Below are positions 46,959 to 59,881 of a DNA stretch of 64,000 bases, in pieces; within the stretch, counting starts at the first letter, position 1; each line of letters begins with the position of its first letter. A model generated the notes under the pieces. It saw only the letters and a list, made by a program, of their open reading frames with translations, was not told where the DNA came from and did no database searches. Origin of the DNA: Monodelphis domestica. Taxonomy: Eukaryota > Chordata > Mammalia > Didelphimorphia > Didelphidae. The stretch spans positions 124,634,194 through 124,698,193 of the forward strand of contig NC_077231.1 in NCBI RefSeq assembly GCF_027887165.1, written 5' to 3'. A program made the position numbers and the translations under genes.

Positions 46959-47560
46959 CTTTTTCCTTTTCTTGTCATATTAGCCAATCTGATAGGTATG
47001 AGGTGGTATCTCGGTTGTTTTAATTTTCATTTCTAAAATCAGCATTGAATTTAGAGCATCTTTCATATGACTAGAGATAGTTTTGATTTCTTCATCTGAA
47101 AACTTCCTTTTCATATCCATTTAACTAATTTATTAGTTGAAAAATGACTTTTATTCTTATAAATTTGACTGTTCTCTATATTTGAGGAATGAGGCTTTTA
47201 TCAGAGACATTTATTATAAAAAAATTTCCCCCATGTTTCTGCTTCCCTTTTAATCTTGGCTGAATTAGTTTTATTTGTGCAAAAACTTTTAATATTATCA
47301 AAACTATCCATTTTATATCCTGTAATATTCTCCATCTCTTCTTTGGTCATAAATTCTTCTCTTAGCCATAGATCTGACAGAAACTATTCCATCCTCCCCT
47401 AATTTGCTTATGGTAATTACTTTTTATGTCTAAATTATTTATCCATTTTGACCTTATCTGGTATGTCCCTTTCCAGTTTTGGAAATATGATCTAGAATTC
47501 TCTTAGCATCCTGAGGGCACACAATCTATCTGATTTATTTTTCTATTTCTTTTCAGTGAT

Positions 47561-48344
47561 TAGCATACTAATTTGTATCTTCCAAGTGCTTATAAATGTT
47601 GTGTTGAATTGAATTGCAAAAGTGTTAACACTTAAGAACTATTGAGATGAATAGGACTTTTTAATCTTATACTAAATAACTCCATACTGTTTGTTTTTTA
47701 TAATTTTAGAAAGATAATACAGTACATTTTAACACTAATTCAACACATATGAATTCAGGTATCTGCAATTGGCAATCAAAAAAATCTAGGCAGAAAATTT
47801 TGTAAAATAAAAATTCTTAACTAAGAACTAAATTCTTACTGTTTTCCAAAACAAGGTAAAGAGTCAAGCAATTGGCCCAGTCACACTCATTCTTGTTCTG
47901 AAAAGCTTTGATGTGAGTCATTACATTGTTTTATAGCAAAAATTAGTTCCTACATCAGCGTTTGTGCAGAATTCTTAAATTCTTCTCTTTGTTTCATTAC
48001 CACTATTTAGTTATTAATAATAATCCCAAATTACAAAAGTAGTGATGCTGCTGGTTCTAATAATGCTAAGAAAAAGTTGTAACATGCCTAGGTATATTTT
48101 TATAAAAAATACTGAGTAATGGGGTTTGCTGTCATGCATGTTTTTCATCTTGAAGGGTCTTGGAACACATTGGTAAAATGAAATAGGCAAATAACTTTCT
48201 CTGAGCTTTACTTTTTCACCTGTAAATTAAGTATAGTAATATTTATGTTGCTTACTTCAAAGGATTGTTTTTATAAGGAACAAATCAAATAATGTATGTA
48301 AAGATTTTCTTTGTAAATTTCTAAAATTTAAATTTCTTTAAAAA
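47561..48344. other. No gene seen
   Basis: AT-rich noncoding sequence. Confidence 0.5.
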
Positions 48345-48540
48345 ATCTTTTTTTTTTTAAACCCTTACCTTCTGTCATAGTATTAATTCTAAGATAGAAA
48401 AGTGGCAAAGGCTAGTTAATTTGAGTTGTGTCTTGTATAGGATCACACAACTAGGAAGTGACTGAGGTCAGATTTGAACCCCAGACTTTCCACTCTAAGC
48501 CTAGCACTCTATCCACTGTGCTACCCAGCTGCCATTGTAA
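48345..48540 (-). repeat. tRNA-derived SINE
   Basis: Antisense copy from a T run and AAACCCTTACCTTCTGTC to GTGCTACCCAGCTGCCA. Confidence 0.88.
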
Positions 48541-48639
48541 AGCATTTTCAAAGTGCAGAGTTCTGTATCATGGCCAAAGAAACTTATCTGGTAGCTAATT
48601 TTTGGTGGTGAGCAATGGGCTGTGAACACAAGACATACT

Positions 48640-48802
48640 CTTCTTTTGGAGGGTGGGGGGATGGTGGGAGGTAAACAGGGTCAAGTGGCTTACCCAGGGT
48701 CACACAGCTAGCTAGTAAGTGACTGGGGTTGGATTTGAACTCAGGTCTAATTAGCTGGAGGCCCAGTACTTTTATCTATTGCACCACCTCGCTGCCCTAA
48801 CA
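48640..48802 (-). repeat. SINE, second family
   Basis: Antisense phrases GTGGCTTACCCAGGGTCACACAGC, GGATTTGAACTCAGGTC and GCACCACCTCGCTGCCC; lacks the AAGGTAAGGG tail. Confidence 0.75.
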
Positions 48803-49169
48803 CAAGTTCTTTATGGCTGGGCTCATACCTAAAACCTTTCCAGTGTGATGATACAGAAGACCTATTAGGTCTCTTGCTCCACTATAAAGTCTTTGAAAAA
48901 TACAGAATCATTTTTATGCCAAAATGAATGAGGGGAATTGACCTTTATTGGATTATTATTATTGTTCTTCTTCATTTTGCTGTCACCTCTCACTTCTTCC
49001 TGTCTGTGTACTGTTTCTTTGTTGCCTTATTTTATAGTTAAGTGTAAGGATAATTTCATGTTTCCTGGAAGCAAAGAATTTTTTATAACAAATGTTAGCA
49101 GAAACTTTTTTTTTTGCTTATTTCTAGGTTCACCTCTGTTGGAGGAGATACTAAATTTAAGTAAATTTT

Positions 49170-49834
49170 TGTAGCATCCCAAGCATATTCACATCTATGA
49201 AATATAAATGACTGTATGGCTACTGTGTCTCCAAGCATAAGGTTATACCAATGAGGTTTGTGAATGTAACCTTGAACTGGCCATGAGGCCCTTGGCTAAG
49301 ACAAACTCATTAACATGCTGGGACTCAATTCCCCCGGAAAGCGTGGTTTGCAATCTACACGCCCAAAGGTGTTCCCTCTACCTTGCCACCCAATCTTAAG
49401 TGTCTATACTTTGTGATGTGGTTACTATGGGCTTGGGAGTACCGCCCAAGCAGGACAGGATTAAATTCAGAGGCAAACCCATGAACTTCCTCTTGCCTCT
49501 TGGCCTTTCTCCCTTCCATGGAGCTCCACTGGGCTCCTCAATGACTATGTCTCTCTCTCCTCTTGACCTTCTCCTTCCCCGAGGCAGTAACCATCTCAGC
49601 CTGCATTTCCTATCTTAATCTCCTCATCCACCTCATGTTCCTTTGTACTCATACTTTCCTATCAAAGGGAGTATCATAGGGATTGCCTGCCCTATTCAAC
49701 CACTGACTTGTCCATGTCTTTCATTTCCACCCTGGTTCTTGGTTCCTATCTCTCCTCGGGTCCCATCACAAAGGTGAGCCCCTTCCCTTGTGGGACCCTG
49801 CTGGTCAGGGAAGTCCATTAAGGAAAACCCCACA
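49170..49834. mobile_element. Solo LTR with 5-bp target duplication
   Basis: Begins TGTAGCATCC, ends AAAACCCCACA, and is flanked by ATTTT at 49165-49169 and 49835-49839. It is GC-richer than its surroundings. The duplication is AT-rich, so chance is not excluded, but the TG...CA ends fit. The antisense start TGTGGGG is a common LTR start, so minus orientation is slightly favoured. Unrelated by eye to families A-C. Confidence 0.6.
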
Positions 49835-49839
49835 ATTTT

Positions 49840-50598
49840 GTTATAGGATTCTACTTGAAACTTATATGATTGGGATTTTTGGCCTTAATAAGAACCTAAA
49901 GAAGTTTGGGGCTGTGGTTGTTGAGACTTGCAAAACCCTTCACGGGTAAAATTTGGTTCATAAAACTTTCCCAGAATTTTACAATTCCCTCTTTTTTTAA
50001 GTATTTGGTATTGGGCAGTTATATGAATATATATGCTAGTGAGCAGAATATTATGGTGATTCCAAAAGAAATATTTTACCTAATTAATTTTCAATCTCAT
50101 GTTTGTATAATTTGTGATAGCCTATTTTTTTCCTAGTCTTACTCCTTCATTTTATAAAGGACAAATTCTACCATAACAAATTAACTGATTTGTTGATCAT
50201 AGTGCTACTTACATAGTGATAGTAGCTGGTATTACAACCCAAGTTTCCTAACTACTAAGTATTCTTGGTTCTTTTCATAATTCACTCATTTTTACTTTGT
50301 CCTGTTTATCATGTGCCATTTCTCTGAGATTGCAAAGTTACTCTCAAGTCTTTTTCTATTTTCTAAACTGTTAGTAACTTTGTTTAGCTTTTGTCTAGTG
50401 CTGATGCTCTCAACTTCATTCTCCATTTTATTGGGGGGTGGGGCTAAATATTTGCAATGTACTCTGTATGAAGGCATTACTTCTATTCAAGGTTTTCTCT
50501 TGAATTAGGATAATGGGAATAATTGGATTTTACATCTATTTTATTTATTCAGGATTTTAGAATTTTGGGGAAAAGAGACAGACTGCATATTAATTCAG
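49840..50598. other. No gene seen
   Basis: Noncoding sequence with no confident repeat. Confidence 0.5.
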
Positions 50599-50599
50599 A

Positions 50600-50850
50600 T
50601 AATTGGTTAGTAAAATTGGATTGAGTTCTGGACCTAGAATCAGAAAAGATTGAGTTCAAATCTGGCCTCAGATATTTACTAGTTGTGTGACTCCGGGCAA
50701 GACATTGACCCAGTTTGCCCCAGTTTCCTCATTTGTAAAATGAACTAAAGAAGGAAATGGCAAACCACTCCAATATCTTTGCCAAAAAAATCCCAAATTG
50801 AGTCAAGATTCAGACATTACTGAAACTGCACAACAGTACTGCCACCTAGT
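50600..50850 (+). repeat. Mar1-type SINE
   Basis: Near full length: GAGTTCTGGACCTAGAATCAG, GAGTTCAAATCTGGCCTCAG, CCCCAGTTTCCTCATTTGTAAAATG, GAAGGAAATGGCAAACCACTCC, ACTGAAACTGCACAACAG. Confidence 0.9.
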
Positions 50851-51149
50851 AAATTTTATTTTTAAACTTAGTACAAATAAACTACTATTGGAAGTTTATT
50901 TTATTAGATAGGTCGGATATATTAGAATCAGCCATGATGTTTTTTTTAAATCCTTTTTTAAAAAATAACAATGTGGTTATAGTATAATATTGTTTGACAT
51001 TACCCATACTATAATTTTAACCATGCCTGAGACATTCTCCCCAAGGTCATCCATCTACAAGTTGGCTATAGAGCCTTTTTGTTAGCCATCTTAGTTAAGA
51101 CTCAAGAATGGAATGATTTAAAAATAAAATGTGATTATTTTGTTGGCAT

Positions 51150-51800
51150 TTCTTTTTTTTTAATTTTTTTTATTTTCCCAATAATTAGAAGATTCAAATT
51201 GTCTCCCTCCCTAAAGCAGTTTGATCTGGGTTGTACATGTATAATCATTCAAAACATATTTCCATATTGGCCATCATTGTGAAAGAATACTGATGTAAAA
51301 TCAAAACACCAAAATAAAAATACAAATAAAAAAAAATAATCTGCTTTGATCTGCATTCAGACTCCCAACAGTTCTTTTTCTGGAGATGGATAGCCTTCTT
51401 TGTCATAAGTCCTTGAGAATTGTCTTGGATCATTGTCTTACTGAGAATAGCTAAGTCTTTCACAGTTGATTGTTGTACAGTATTGCTAGTTTCATGTAGG
51501 TCTTTGCAGTTTTTTAATGAAATCATTCTGTTCATCATTAGCACAATAGCATTCCATCACAATCATGTACCACAGTTTATTCAACCTTTCACCAATTGAT
51601 GGACATCCCCTTAGTTTCCAATTCTTTGCCACCACAAACAAGAGCTATTATAAATATTTTTCTACATATCAGTTCTTTTCCTTTTGGGGATGTAAACCTA
51701 GGAATGGTCTTACTAGATCAAAGGGTATACACAGTTTTATAGCTCTTTGTACATAATTCCAAATTGCCCTCCAGAATGATTCGATCAGTCCACAAATGAA
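51150..51800 (-). mobile_element. Old L1 3' end, minus strand
   Basis: Antisense L1 tail and ORF2 C terminus: TCATAAGTCCTTGAGAATTGTC, ATAGCATTCCATCACAATCATG, CCAATTCTTTGCCACCAC, TTCCAAATTGCCCTCCAGAATG. Confidence 0.85.
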
Positions 51801-51824
51801 ATGTGATTGTTTAAACATTAAATA

Positions 51825-51965
51825 CACACAAGGAGCAATGAGTTGGCTTAGTGGACAGAGACCCAGGCCTATACTTCCTAGCTGTGTGACCCTGAGCAAG
51901 TTATTTAACCCCAATTACCTAGCCCTTACTTGAGTATTGAATCTAAGACAGAAGAAATAGTTTTG
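51825..51965 (+). repeat. SINE with internal deletion
   Basis: Head GGCTTAGTGGACAGAGACC runs directly into CTTCCTAGCTGTGTGACC, so the middle is missing. The tail ends AATCTAAGACAGAAG. Confidence 0.75.
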
Positions 51966-52600
51966 TTTTGTTTTTTAAATACCAGGTGATGTTCATTGTT
52001 TCATTTTTTTCTTTAGTCAGAAAGCTTTCAAAATTTGGGAATAATTTAGTCTGTCACTTCATAAAGAGAGCCTACTGTCTATGTTTATTTATTATAGGTT
52101 AAAATAAGAAAAAATATGAGGGGATTATACGTCAGAATAAAAGAGTTATAACTAACGTTTGATAGGTTATGGGGGAAATTCAGTTATTGCTAATACTTTG
52201 GCATTTCTTCTGAAATATTTTAAAATTTACTTCTATTCATTAAAATATAATATTCCATACTAATCTACTAATCTTCCTTTTAATCTACATTTTAGCTTAT
52301 TTTAAAAGAAAAAATTGTTGCAAGGAAGTTTTACCAGCTTTCATTATAAACCATTCCATGAAAGATACTATCAAAGTTCTAATTAGTGTAAAATGGCAGA
52401 TCTCCATGTCTTTTTTTTTTTTGGCCATGAATGGCTTTGTTTCTTCTTTTGGAAATGAAATTTGGGGTTCAGTTTCTTCAGCTTTTGATGTTTGGTTTAG
52501 CTTCAAGGCCCAGTCTATAAGATTGCTAATACCACAAATGAGGAAGGCTAGCAACTGTTGATAGAAGTCCTAATTAAAGTAGTAACAGTGTTTTCCTGTG
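51966..52600. other. No gene seen
   Basis: AT-rich noncoding sequence. Confidence 0.5.
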
Positions 52601-52605
52601 AGTAC

Positions 52606-53482
52606 TGTAAAGGAGAAAAAGGGGTTTATTTTTAAAAGGGTGGGACTTTATATTTTATGAGTGTGGTTGCCAGGCATTTAATTAATTCCAAAGAGATTTT
52701 ATTTATAATTTATTTACAAAATGTAGAAAAAGTGAAGCAAGAAATCAGAGAGAGGATAAAGTAAGATATCTAGTCTGAGCACTAAGTAATTTATCTGCAG
52801 CCCTTCTCTCAGCCTGGACAGGGAGAATTAGTTCTTAGCCAGAGGAGCCTTAGCCCTTGTAGCCAAGGCCCTGGGGATACAGAGAGCCTCTCTCAAGAGG
52901 ATAAGTCTTTCTTGAGGCCGGTCTCTTCAGAGAAAAAATCAGCAGTTAAGAGTCAGCTTTTCACTCACTACATGTCAGTCCAGTCAGAAACAGTGTCTCA
53001 GGTCCAGTCAGCAGATCAAAGAATGAAGAATTGTCCAGTCTCCACTTCCAAAAAATGAAGAACTATCCCTCACAGGAAGTAATAGCTCCTTTTAAAGACA
53101 TTTTCTCTTGCGTCACTTCCTGCGCCTGTCCCCAATTCCTTGTCTACCAATCACAGTTGAAGTCCTGCTCTAGGACTGCCCAGGAGGCAGTCAGTCAATT
53201 CTGATTCATCATCCACTATCACACATGTGGGTCATAGACCTCCCACTTCATGATTAAGTGGGATGTTTGCACTTTTGGTGATTAGATCCAAAAATGGGTA
53301 GATCTCCATACTTAGCTTTAAGTAGGGTGATTATACTTATGGGGATTAAATCTAAAAATAATCAGGGGTTACAATTTAATCTTCACAATCAGGGGATATT
53401 TAAGTATTTTGATTGTTATAATCAGAGGAGTGTTAAGTCTTTTCATTTTCACAATTTGGGAGAGTCAGATTTCATCTTCACA
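52606..53482 (-). mobile_element. Solo LTR, family A copy 3, with 4-bp target duplication
   Basis: Plus-strand ends TGTAAAGGAG...TTCATCTTCACA. It is flanked by GTAC at 52602-52605 and 53483-53486. Antisense promoter word at 53143-53154; antisense CTTTTAAAG (TATA-like) near 53090; AATAAA-type signals near 52705. Best-preserved family A copy here. Confidence 0.9.
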
Positions 53483-53486
53483 GTAC

Positions 53487-54480
53487 TGTCAGAAACATAA
53501 CATCAGAGAGAGTCCAGGTTTCTGAGTTGGTCTTCAGAACTTTGTGGTTGTGCTAAGGTAGAACTGATTCTCCTTTGGATTGTATGTTTTTTGTGTGTGT
53601 AGATTTTGTGATAGGTTGCCTAAGTCTATTGTAAAGAATATACTAGAGGGTTTGTGTGATAACTACCACAGTGACAGCTGTATCCTTAATAACATCACCT
53701 GAATTCTCCCTATTATATTTCTCTTGGAAATTGAGAGATTTTGGTAATTAGTTGTCATAGGATCCTGGCAAATGTGTGTATGTGTACTTAATGGATTGCT
53801 AGAATCCTAGGATATAAGAAGATAGGAATATTATTGGGTAAATAGATTAAGAAGAATACTATTAATAAAAATTGTAGCTTAAATGCTATCATCTGTTGTA
53901 GAAAATAGAAAAATTATATGAAGAATTTCTAAGATCTGCCAAACTAATGAAATTTTGATATTCATTGACTTCAGTGAAAGACATGTGGGAAGAGAATGAA
54001 AACCATGCTGGAAAATATAGTTTGGAATCAAGAAATAAGAGACCAAAGACAGCTTATAGATTCTTCAGAAACCTTACCAGTGATAACTTCTCTTAGAAAA
54101 AAGATGTAGAAGATGTTGTATGTGGTGAACAATAAAAGACACACCAAAAAAAAATGAAATTGACAGTTTCTTTGAGATAGGAAATGGCTAACTATAGATG
54201 TAGCAGTTGTTTCAGAATCAGCTGTTTTTGCACAATCTGATCATTAGTTGTTTAAAGCAAAGGTCAGAATAAGTACCAGTTGGAACAAAGCATAAAGACA
54301 ATGTAAGAGATAACCCTGTGTCAGCATAAACTTTTTAAACAACAATTGACTCAGAAACATGGTAATTGGTCAAAAATAAAGGCAAAGATTCTATTATTAA
54401 GAAATTTAATACTAACAAGTATAGAAAATGTCAGAACCTGTGTTATACATACTGTTTTATGTTTTTTAAGTGTTTTTTTT
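53487..54480. other. No gene seen
   Basis: AT-rich noncoding sequence; no element recognised. Confidence 0.45.
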
Positions 54481-55875
54481 TAACTTTATTTTTATCTTGG
54501 ACTTTTCTCTCATAGTAATCCTTGCTCAAGGCCCATATTGAACTTCCCTTGTATCAAAAACAATCTATTAAAAAGAAACAACTGGCAAAGTAACCAAATC
54601 TGTTGGTTGTTGATATATACAGTATTCCATAGCTGTAGTTCTCCATCTCTGTACATAAAGGAGAGATGTATATTTTACAAGTTTTATTAATTCATTTTAA
54701 AAAATTAATTTGGTTACATTAAAATTCCCAGATATCACACCTGTGAATCTTAAAATATCTCAGACTTGTGAATGTTAAAAATTCTCAGACTCTACCTTAG
54801 AACATTTGGTTAAGGCTATTCCCCATTTTAAACAATGGAGGTACTGAGTCAGGAATGTATGTGAGAATTTAACATTACTCCACCCATACTTAGACATGCT
54901 TTAGGGGAAGATAAAGTTGTAAACTCCTTACTGAACAATGAAAAAGTACTTACCTCATACTTATAGTGAGGCAAAAGCTCTTAAGCTAGGTCTATTTTTA
55001 GATCTAATACAAAAGGGTGCTAAATACATATGAAGGTCAAATTAATCACTAAAAGGTCAGGCAACTTGCAAGGGACAAGCTTAACAAAAGAGGTGTGAAG
55101 TTTTAGTTTACTCAGGTGTGAATTACTCAACAGTTTAGTCTACTCAGGTATGAATTAAGAATGGTCAGTCCTTTGGAAAATGTCTACTGTGATTGGTAGA
55201 TGTGAAAACTTAGGGGAGGTGACATAGGAGAAAATTCTCTTTAAAAGGAGGTCAGAAAGACCTCTGAAGGAGTTGAGCTTGCCAAAGCTGAATTGGAGGG
55301 CTCAGTGGCTGAACTTAGTTGAGCTGAGGAGCTGAACTGTGGGTCTCTCTGAACACTAGAATCTTGCTTGGGACAAATCTTGTGGTGAATGGATTAAAGA
55401 GTGACTGATCTCTCTCTTAAGGCTTAAGCCTAGGCTGGCCTAGCCCTTTTCTTATTATTTCCTCTTACTCTCTCTCTCCCTTTCATTAATTCCTTAATTT
55501 GTATTAATTAAAATCTCTATAAAACCCAGCTGACTTGGGTATATTTAATATTTGGGAATTTTTCCATGGCGACCACTATATTTTTGATTTGAAACCATAT
55601 TTTCGTGGTCACAGTTTAAGGCAACCACTCTTTTAACTGTAACACACCCCTTTTTTTCTTCCTCACCCTACACCAAGAAGACTCTGCCTGACAAAAAAAT
55701 GTATATACATTGTTTTATGGAGCCAGGATTGGGCATTAGAGTTAATTAGTTTCACTGCTTTTTAGTAGTGTTATCACTAAAGTGGTATGATGTTCTCCTG
55801 ATTCTGCTTATTTAGGCCTGTGTCATTTTGTACAAAGTTTTCCAGGTTTCTCTAAATTGCTCATATTTGTTGTTT
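54481..55875 (-). mobile_element. Old L1 remnant split by a solo LTR
   Basis: Diverged antisense L1 3' phrases on both sides of the LTR (54640-54741 and 55650-55870, e.g. GATGTTCTCCTGATTCTGC). Divergence is high, so the assignment is moderate. Confidence 0.5.
54742..55644 (+). mobile_element. Solo LTR, family B copy 1, with 4-bp target duplication
   Basis: Begins TGTGAATCTT, ends TTTTAACTGTAACA, and is flanked by CACC at 54738-54741 and 55645-55648. Promoter word GTGATTGGTAGA at 55189-55200; TTTAAAAGG (TATA-like) near 55241; ATTAAAATCTC near 55507; GGCGACCAC near 55569. Same architecture as families A and C. Sense to RIMKLB. Confidence 0.9.
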
Positions 55876-55884
55876 CTTAAAATA

Positions 55885-56140
55885 CTAATAGCTAGTATTC
55901 CTATAATAGTTACAGTGAGTCAGGCACTGTGCTTAAGCACTTTACAAATATTGTCTTATTTGATATTCAGCACAACCCTGTGAGGTAGATGCTGTTATCA
56001 TCCCCATTTTACAATTGAGGAAACTGAGGCAAAAAGGTTAAGTGACTTGCCCTTCCTTAAGGGTCACACAAGCTATTAAGTGTCTGATGCTAGAGTTGAA
56101 TTCAGGCCTTCCTAATTCCAAGCCCAGCACTCTGTTCACT
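55885..56140 (+). repeat. MIR SINE
   Basis: CAGTGAGTCAGGCACTGTGC, ACAACCCTGTGAGGTAGATGC, CAATTGAGGAAACTGAGGC, GTTAAGTGACTTGCCC. Confidence 0.9.
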
Positions 56141-56394
56141 GTACTGTAACCTGTTCAATTTTCTTTTTTTAAAAAAGTGGTAACAAGAATTACATGATAT
56201 TCTGTACAGTTAGCTAGCTGCCTCATTATCTAGTGCCAGCCCAAGGTTAATATAAAAAAGAATAATCAACTGAACTAAAGTAATCTTAGTTGTATGGAAG
56301 ATAAAGACAGAAAAATAAAAATATCAATGAGAAATGGACTTGGGAACCTAGAAAAGAAAGCATTAAATGATTGTAGGAACAATAGGAACTACAC

Positions 56395-56625
56395 ACTTGG
56401 GCAACTAGGTGGCATAGTGGACCTAGCTTTGTGACCCTGGGCAAGTCACTTAGCCTCTCTGCCCCAGTTTCCTCATCTGGACAATGGGGATAATAATAGT
56501 TATTATTATTATTATTGTTGTTGTTGTGAATATTAAATGAAATAATATCACCTTGCATATAATAGGCACTGTATAAATAAATACTATGTTATTATTGTTG
56601 CTATTGTTACTTTAAAATATTTCAT
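56395..56625 (+). repeat. MIR-like SINE with (ATT)n/(GTT)n expansion
   Basis: GTGGCATAGTGG, CTTTGTGACCCTGGGCAAGTCAC, CCCCAGTTTCCTCATCTGGAC, then a TTATTATTATT/GTTGTTGTTG run at 56498-56526, then ATAATAGGCACTGTATAAATAAAT. Confidence 0.8.
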
Positions 56626-56629
56626 TACT

Positions 56630-57004
56630 TTTGCCTACCACAGTTTCCCAACTAATTGGCATCCAATTTGTTTCTGCATTTTTGTTAACAAAAAAGAAAG
56701 ATTGCTTGTGTGAATACTTTTGCATATATGAGGCCTTTGTTTTTGTCTCTGACCTTTATAGTTGCATAGTGAAATTACTGCTTCAAAAGATGTCAAATGT
56801 TTAACACATTTTCTCCTATAATAGTAAACCAGTCCACAACTCGACCAATTAGCATGCCTCTATTCCCACAGTCATATCTACATTAAATATCATATTGAAT
56901 TATTTTTAAAATTGTCTTTGTCACTTAAAGAGTTGTGAGATCAGTGTTTTAATTTGCATTTTTCTTATAATTCATTATTTGAAGCAATCTCTTTTCTTTA
57001 ATAT
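56630..57004 (-). mobile_element. Old L1 fragment, minus strand
   Basis: Diverged antisense L1 3' sequence (CACAACTCGACCAATTAGCATGCC, GATCAGTGTTTTAATTTGCA). Confidence 0.6.
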
Positions 57005-57579
57005 AATTTTCTTTTTTTTAATATTTTTCCATGATTATGTGATTCATGTTCTCTTCCTCCCAGAGCTAACAAGCAATTCCACTGGGTTATACATGTATTA
57101 TCACTCAAAACCTATTTCAATATTATTCATTTTATAAGATAGTAATTTTATAAAAACAAAACCCAGAATCATGTTTTCTTCTGTATTCCTACTCCCACAA
57201 TTCTTTCTCTATATATAAATGGCATTCTTTTTCATAGATCCCTTGGGATTGTCCTGGATCATTACATTGCTACTAGTAGCAAAGTCTATCACATTTGATT
57301 GTCCCACAATGTTTCAGTTACTGTGTATAATATTCTCCTGGTTCTGTTCCTTTCACTCCATGTCAGTTCATGTAGGTCCTTCCAGTTCTTATAGAAATCA
57401 AGGGATTCACCATTCTTATAGCAAAATAGTATTCCATCACCATCATATACCACAATTTGTTCAGCCATTCCCCAATCAAGAGACATCCCCTCATTCCAAT
57501 ATTTTGCCACCCAGAAAAGTATAGCTATACATATTTTCATAAGGACAGGTCCTTTCCTATTTTTAAAAATCTCTTTGGG
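57005..57579 (-). mobile_element. Younger L1 3' end, minus strand
   Basis: Starts with a T run and AATATTTTTCCATGATTATGTG (the 3' terminus read antisense) and runs into the ORF2 C terminus. Stops where the plus-strand L1 begins. Confidence 0.85.
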
Positions 57580-58133
57580 AGGACTTCCAGGCTAAAATGG
57601 CCACAGAGTACATGCAAGGGACTTCTCCTCCTTACCACTTACCGATATAAAGCATCTCAAAAGGACAAAAACCAAAATCAGATGAATGAAGGGGCTCATC
57701 TGAAGGGTACAGCCTTGAAGGTAGGCAGGGTTTGGGCATTTCCACACTAATAAGGGGGCAAAATTACTACCACCAAAGCATGAGCTGATTACCTCTCCCC
57801 TACTCCACCTAAGGCACCAGAGTCAAAGTGAGCAAAGAGTCAGAGCAAGCTCAGGACAATCGCAAGGTTCGGGGGAGGGGGGCAGGGAAGGGAGCCGCCT
57901 GGCTGAGGAAGTCACAGACTTAGCCCAGAGATCAGTGAGACTTGGGACCCTAGGAGGCTGATGAACATGGAGGTTGGGCATGGAGATAGGGCAGAGAAGG
58001 TCTGCGTACAGCAGACGCAGAGGAGACTGAAAATTAGCCCCAGGCAAAAACTGCTCCATAGCTGGATACACAGAGAATGTGCCATCCTCACTCAGTCTTC
58101 TGACTGGAAAGGGAAGAAAGAACTAGCACATAA
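57580..58133 (+). promoter_or_regulatory. L1 5'UTR (older copy)
   Basis: About 554 bp, collinear with 63411-63939 (GATGAATGAAGGGGCTC, CAGCCTTGAAGGTA, GGGCATTTCCACA, AGACTTGGGA). Close to the start is CTAAAATGGCC, a changed version of the CAAGATGGC word seen in the younger copy. Confidence 0.8.
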
Positions 58134-59230
58134 ATGTCCACCAACACCCAGGAATTACAATCCGCAACTACCAAAAAATAAAGTAAGAAAAGAACCTTGA
58201 CCCTTGATAATTTCTATAGTGAAAAACCCCAGACTACAGAGAAGACAGCAGAGGATGACAAACAAGCAAATATATCTAAACCTTCCCCCAAAAAATGGAA
58301 ATTGGGGACAAGCTCTTGAGGAGCTCACATTTGAAATGATAAACCAAGTGAGAAAAATAGAAGAAACATGGCAAGAAAAGTAGGAAATAGTTAAAAAAAA
58401 ATAGTTTAAAAGACAGATCTCCCACTTGGAAAAAGAAACCCAGAAATCAAAGGAAATGATGAGCAAATTGGAGATCAGAATTAAGCATATGGAAGCCATG
58501 AAAAACAGGATAGGCCAAACCAAAAAGGAAAAGCAAATGATCATAGCTGAAAGCCAGTCTTTAAAAAGTAGAACTGGGCAAGTAGAAGCCAATGATCTCA
58601 CAAGACAGTAAGAATTAATAAAGCAAAGCAAAAGAATGAAAAATTAGAAGGAAACATGAAATATCTTATTGAGAAGATGGTTGACTTGGAAAACAGGTCC
58701 TGGAGAGACCAATTTGAGAATCATAGACCTACCTGAAAACCTTGAAATAAACAGAAACCATGACATCGTACTGCAAGAAATTATCCAAGAAAACTGCCCT
58801 GATATTCTTGAACAAGAGGGCAAAATAGACATTGAAAACATTAAATCCTCAAAAGACAACCCCCAGAAATGTAATTGCCAAATTAAAGAGCTTCCAAACT
58901 AAAGAGAAAATATTGCAAGAAGCCAGAAAGAAACATTCAGATACCAAGGAGCACCAATCAGGATTACAGAGGATCTGGCAACCTACACACTGAAGGACTG
59001 CAATGCTTGGAATATGATGTTCATAAAGGCATGGTAAATGGCCATACAACCAAGGATCACCTACCTATCAATACTGACTATTTACTCCCAGGGAAAAGTA
59101 TGGGCATTTAACAAAATAAAAGATTTCCCAGTATTTTTAAAGAAAATATCAGGACTAAGTGGGAAATTTGATGTCCAAATACAAAACTCAAGAGAAACAT
59201 CAAAAGGTAAACAAGAAAAAAAGGAAAAAT
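58134..59230 (+). pseudogene. L1 ORF1 remnant
   Basis: Starts ATG (MSTNTQELQ) at 58134 but hits a stop within 20 codons. Later frames keep ORF1 landmarks: a Lys/Glu-rich coiled-coil stretch (58420-58610); LRIIDLPENLEINRN and NCPDILEQEGKIDIE (58690-58850), the conserved RNA-binding core; QPRITYLSILTIYSQGK (59045-59100); and NSRETSKGKQ at the end. Known role: trimeric RNA-binding chaperone of the L1 particle. Dead. Confidence 0.85.
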
Positions 59231-59881
59231 TTTTTATTTTAAGGGCTTCATTAACGTCAAATTGTTTATACTCCTGTGTGGAAAAATAATATTTGTAACT
59301 TTCAAAAACTGTATTCACTATCATAGTAGTTAGAAGAATCATTCATCGGCAGCAGTTGGGGTACTAAGTGGTTTAAAATGATATGTAAAAAGGGGGGGGA
59401 GGAAATAGAAGACGGCACCAAGAAAAACTTGAAGGGATAAGAAAAATAGGATAAATTATACTACAAAAAGAGGTACATGGGAGGGGAAGAATACTATTAT
59501 AAGAAGGAGAAGGAGAGAGTACTAATACTTAAATACTTTAACTTTAAGTAATACTTAAACTTTATTCTCAGTGGAATCAACTCTGAGAGGGAAGAGCATC
59601 TAGATCCATTGGGGTATCAAATTCTATCTTACCCTTCAGGGAAGTTGGGAGGGGAAAACATAGAGGGGGAAGTGGGGGCAGGGAGTACCAAAAGGGAGGG
59701 AAAGAGAGGAGGGGAGGGAATTCAGTTGACCTTATAGAAAACTATAAGAGGAATAAGAAGGGGAGAGGTGGGAAGGGAAGTAAACTAAGGATCGGGATTA
59801 GGGGAATTGATTAAAAGAAAAATACTGGTGTAAAAGGAAATAGTGAAAGAAGGAAGGGCAGGATTAGGAGAGGAAATCAAA

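Larger units (their letters stand above)
45291..47560 (-). mobile_element. Old L1, minus strand, split by a younger L1
   Basis: Antisense L1 3' half at 45291-45959 (TCATAAGTCCTTTGGAATTGTCC, TATACCACAACTTGTTCTGCC) resuming at 46971-47500 (CATATTAGCCAATCTGATAGGTATGAGG). The two parts are collinear without 45972-46958. A long CT array has grown inside it. Confidence 0.82.
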
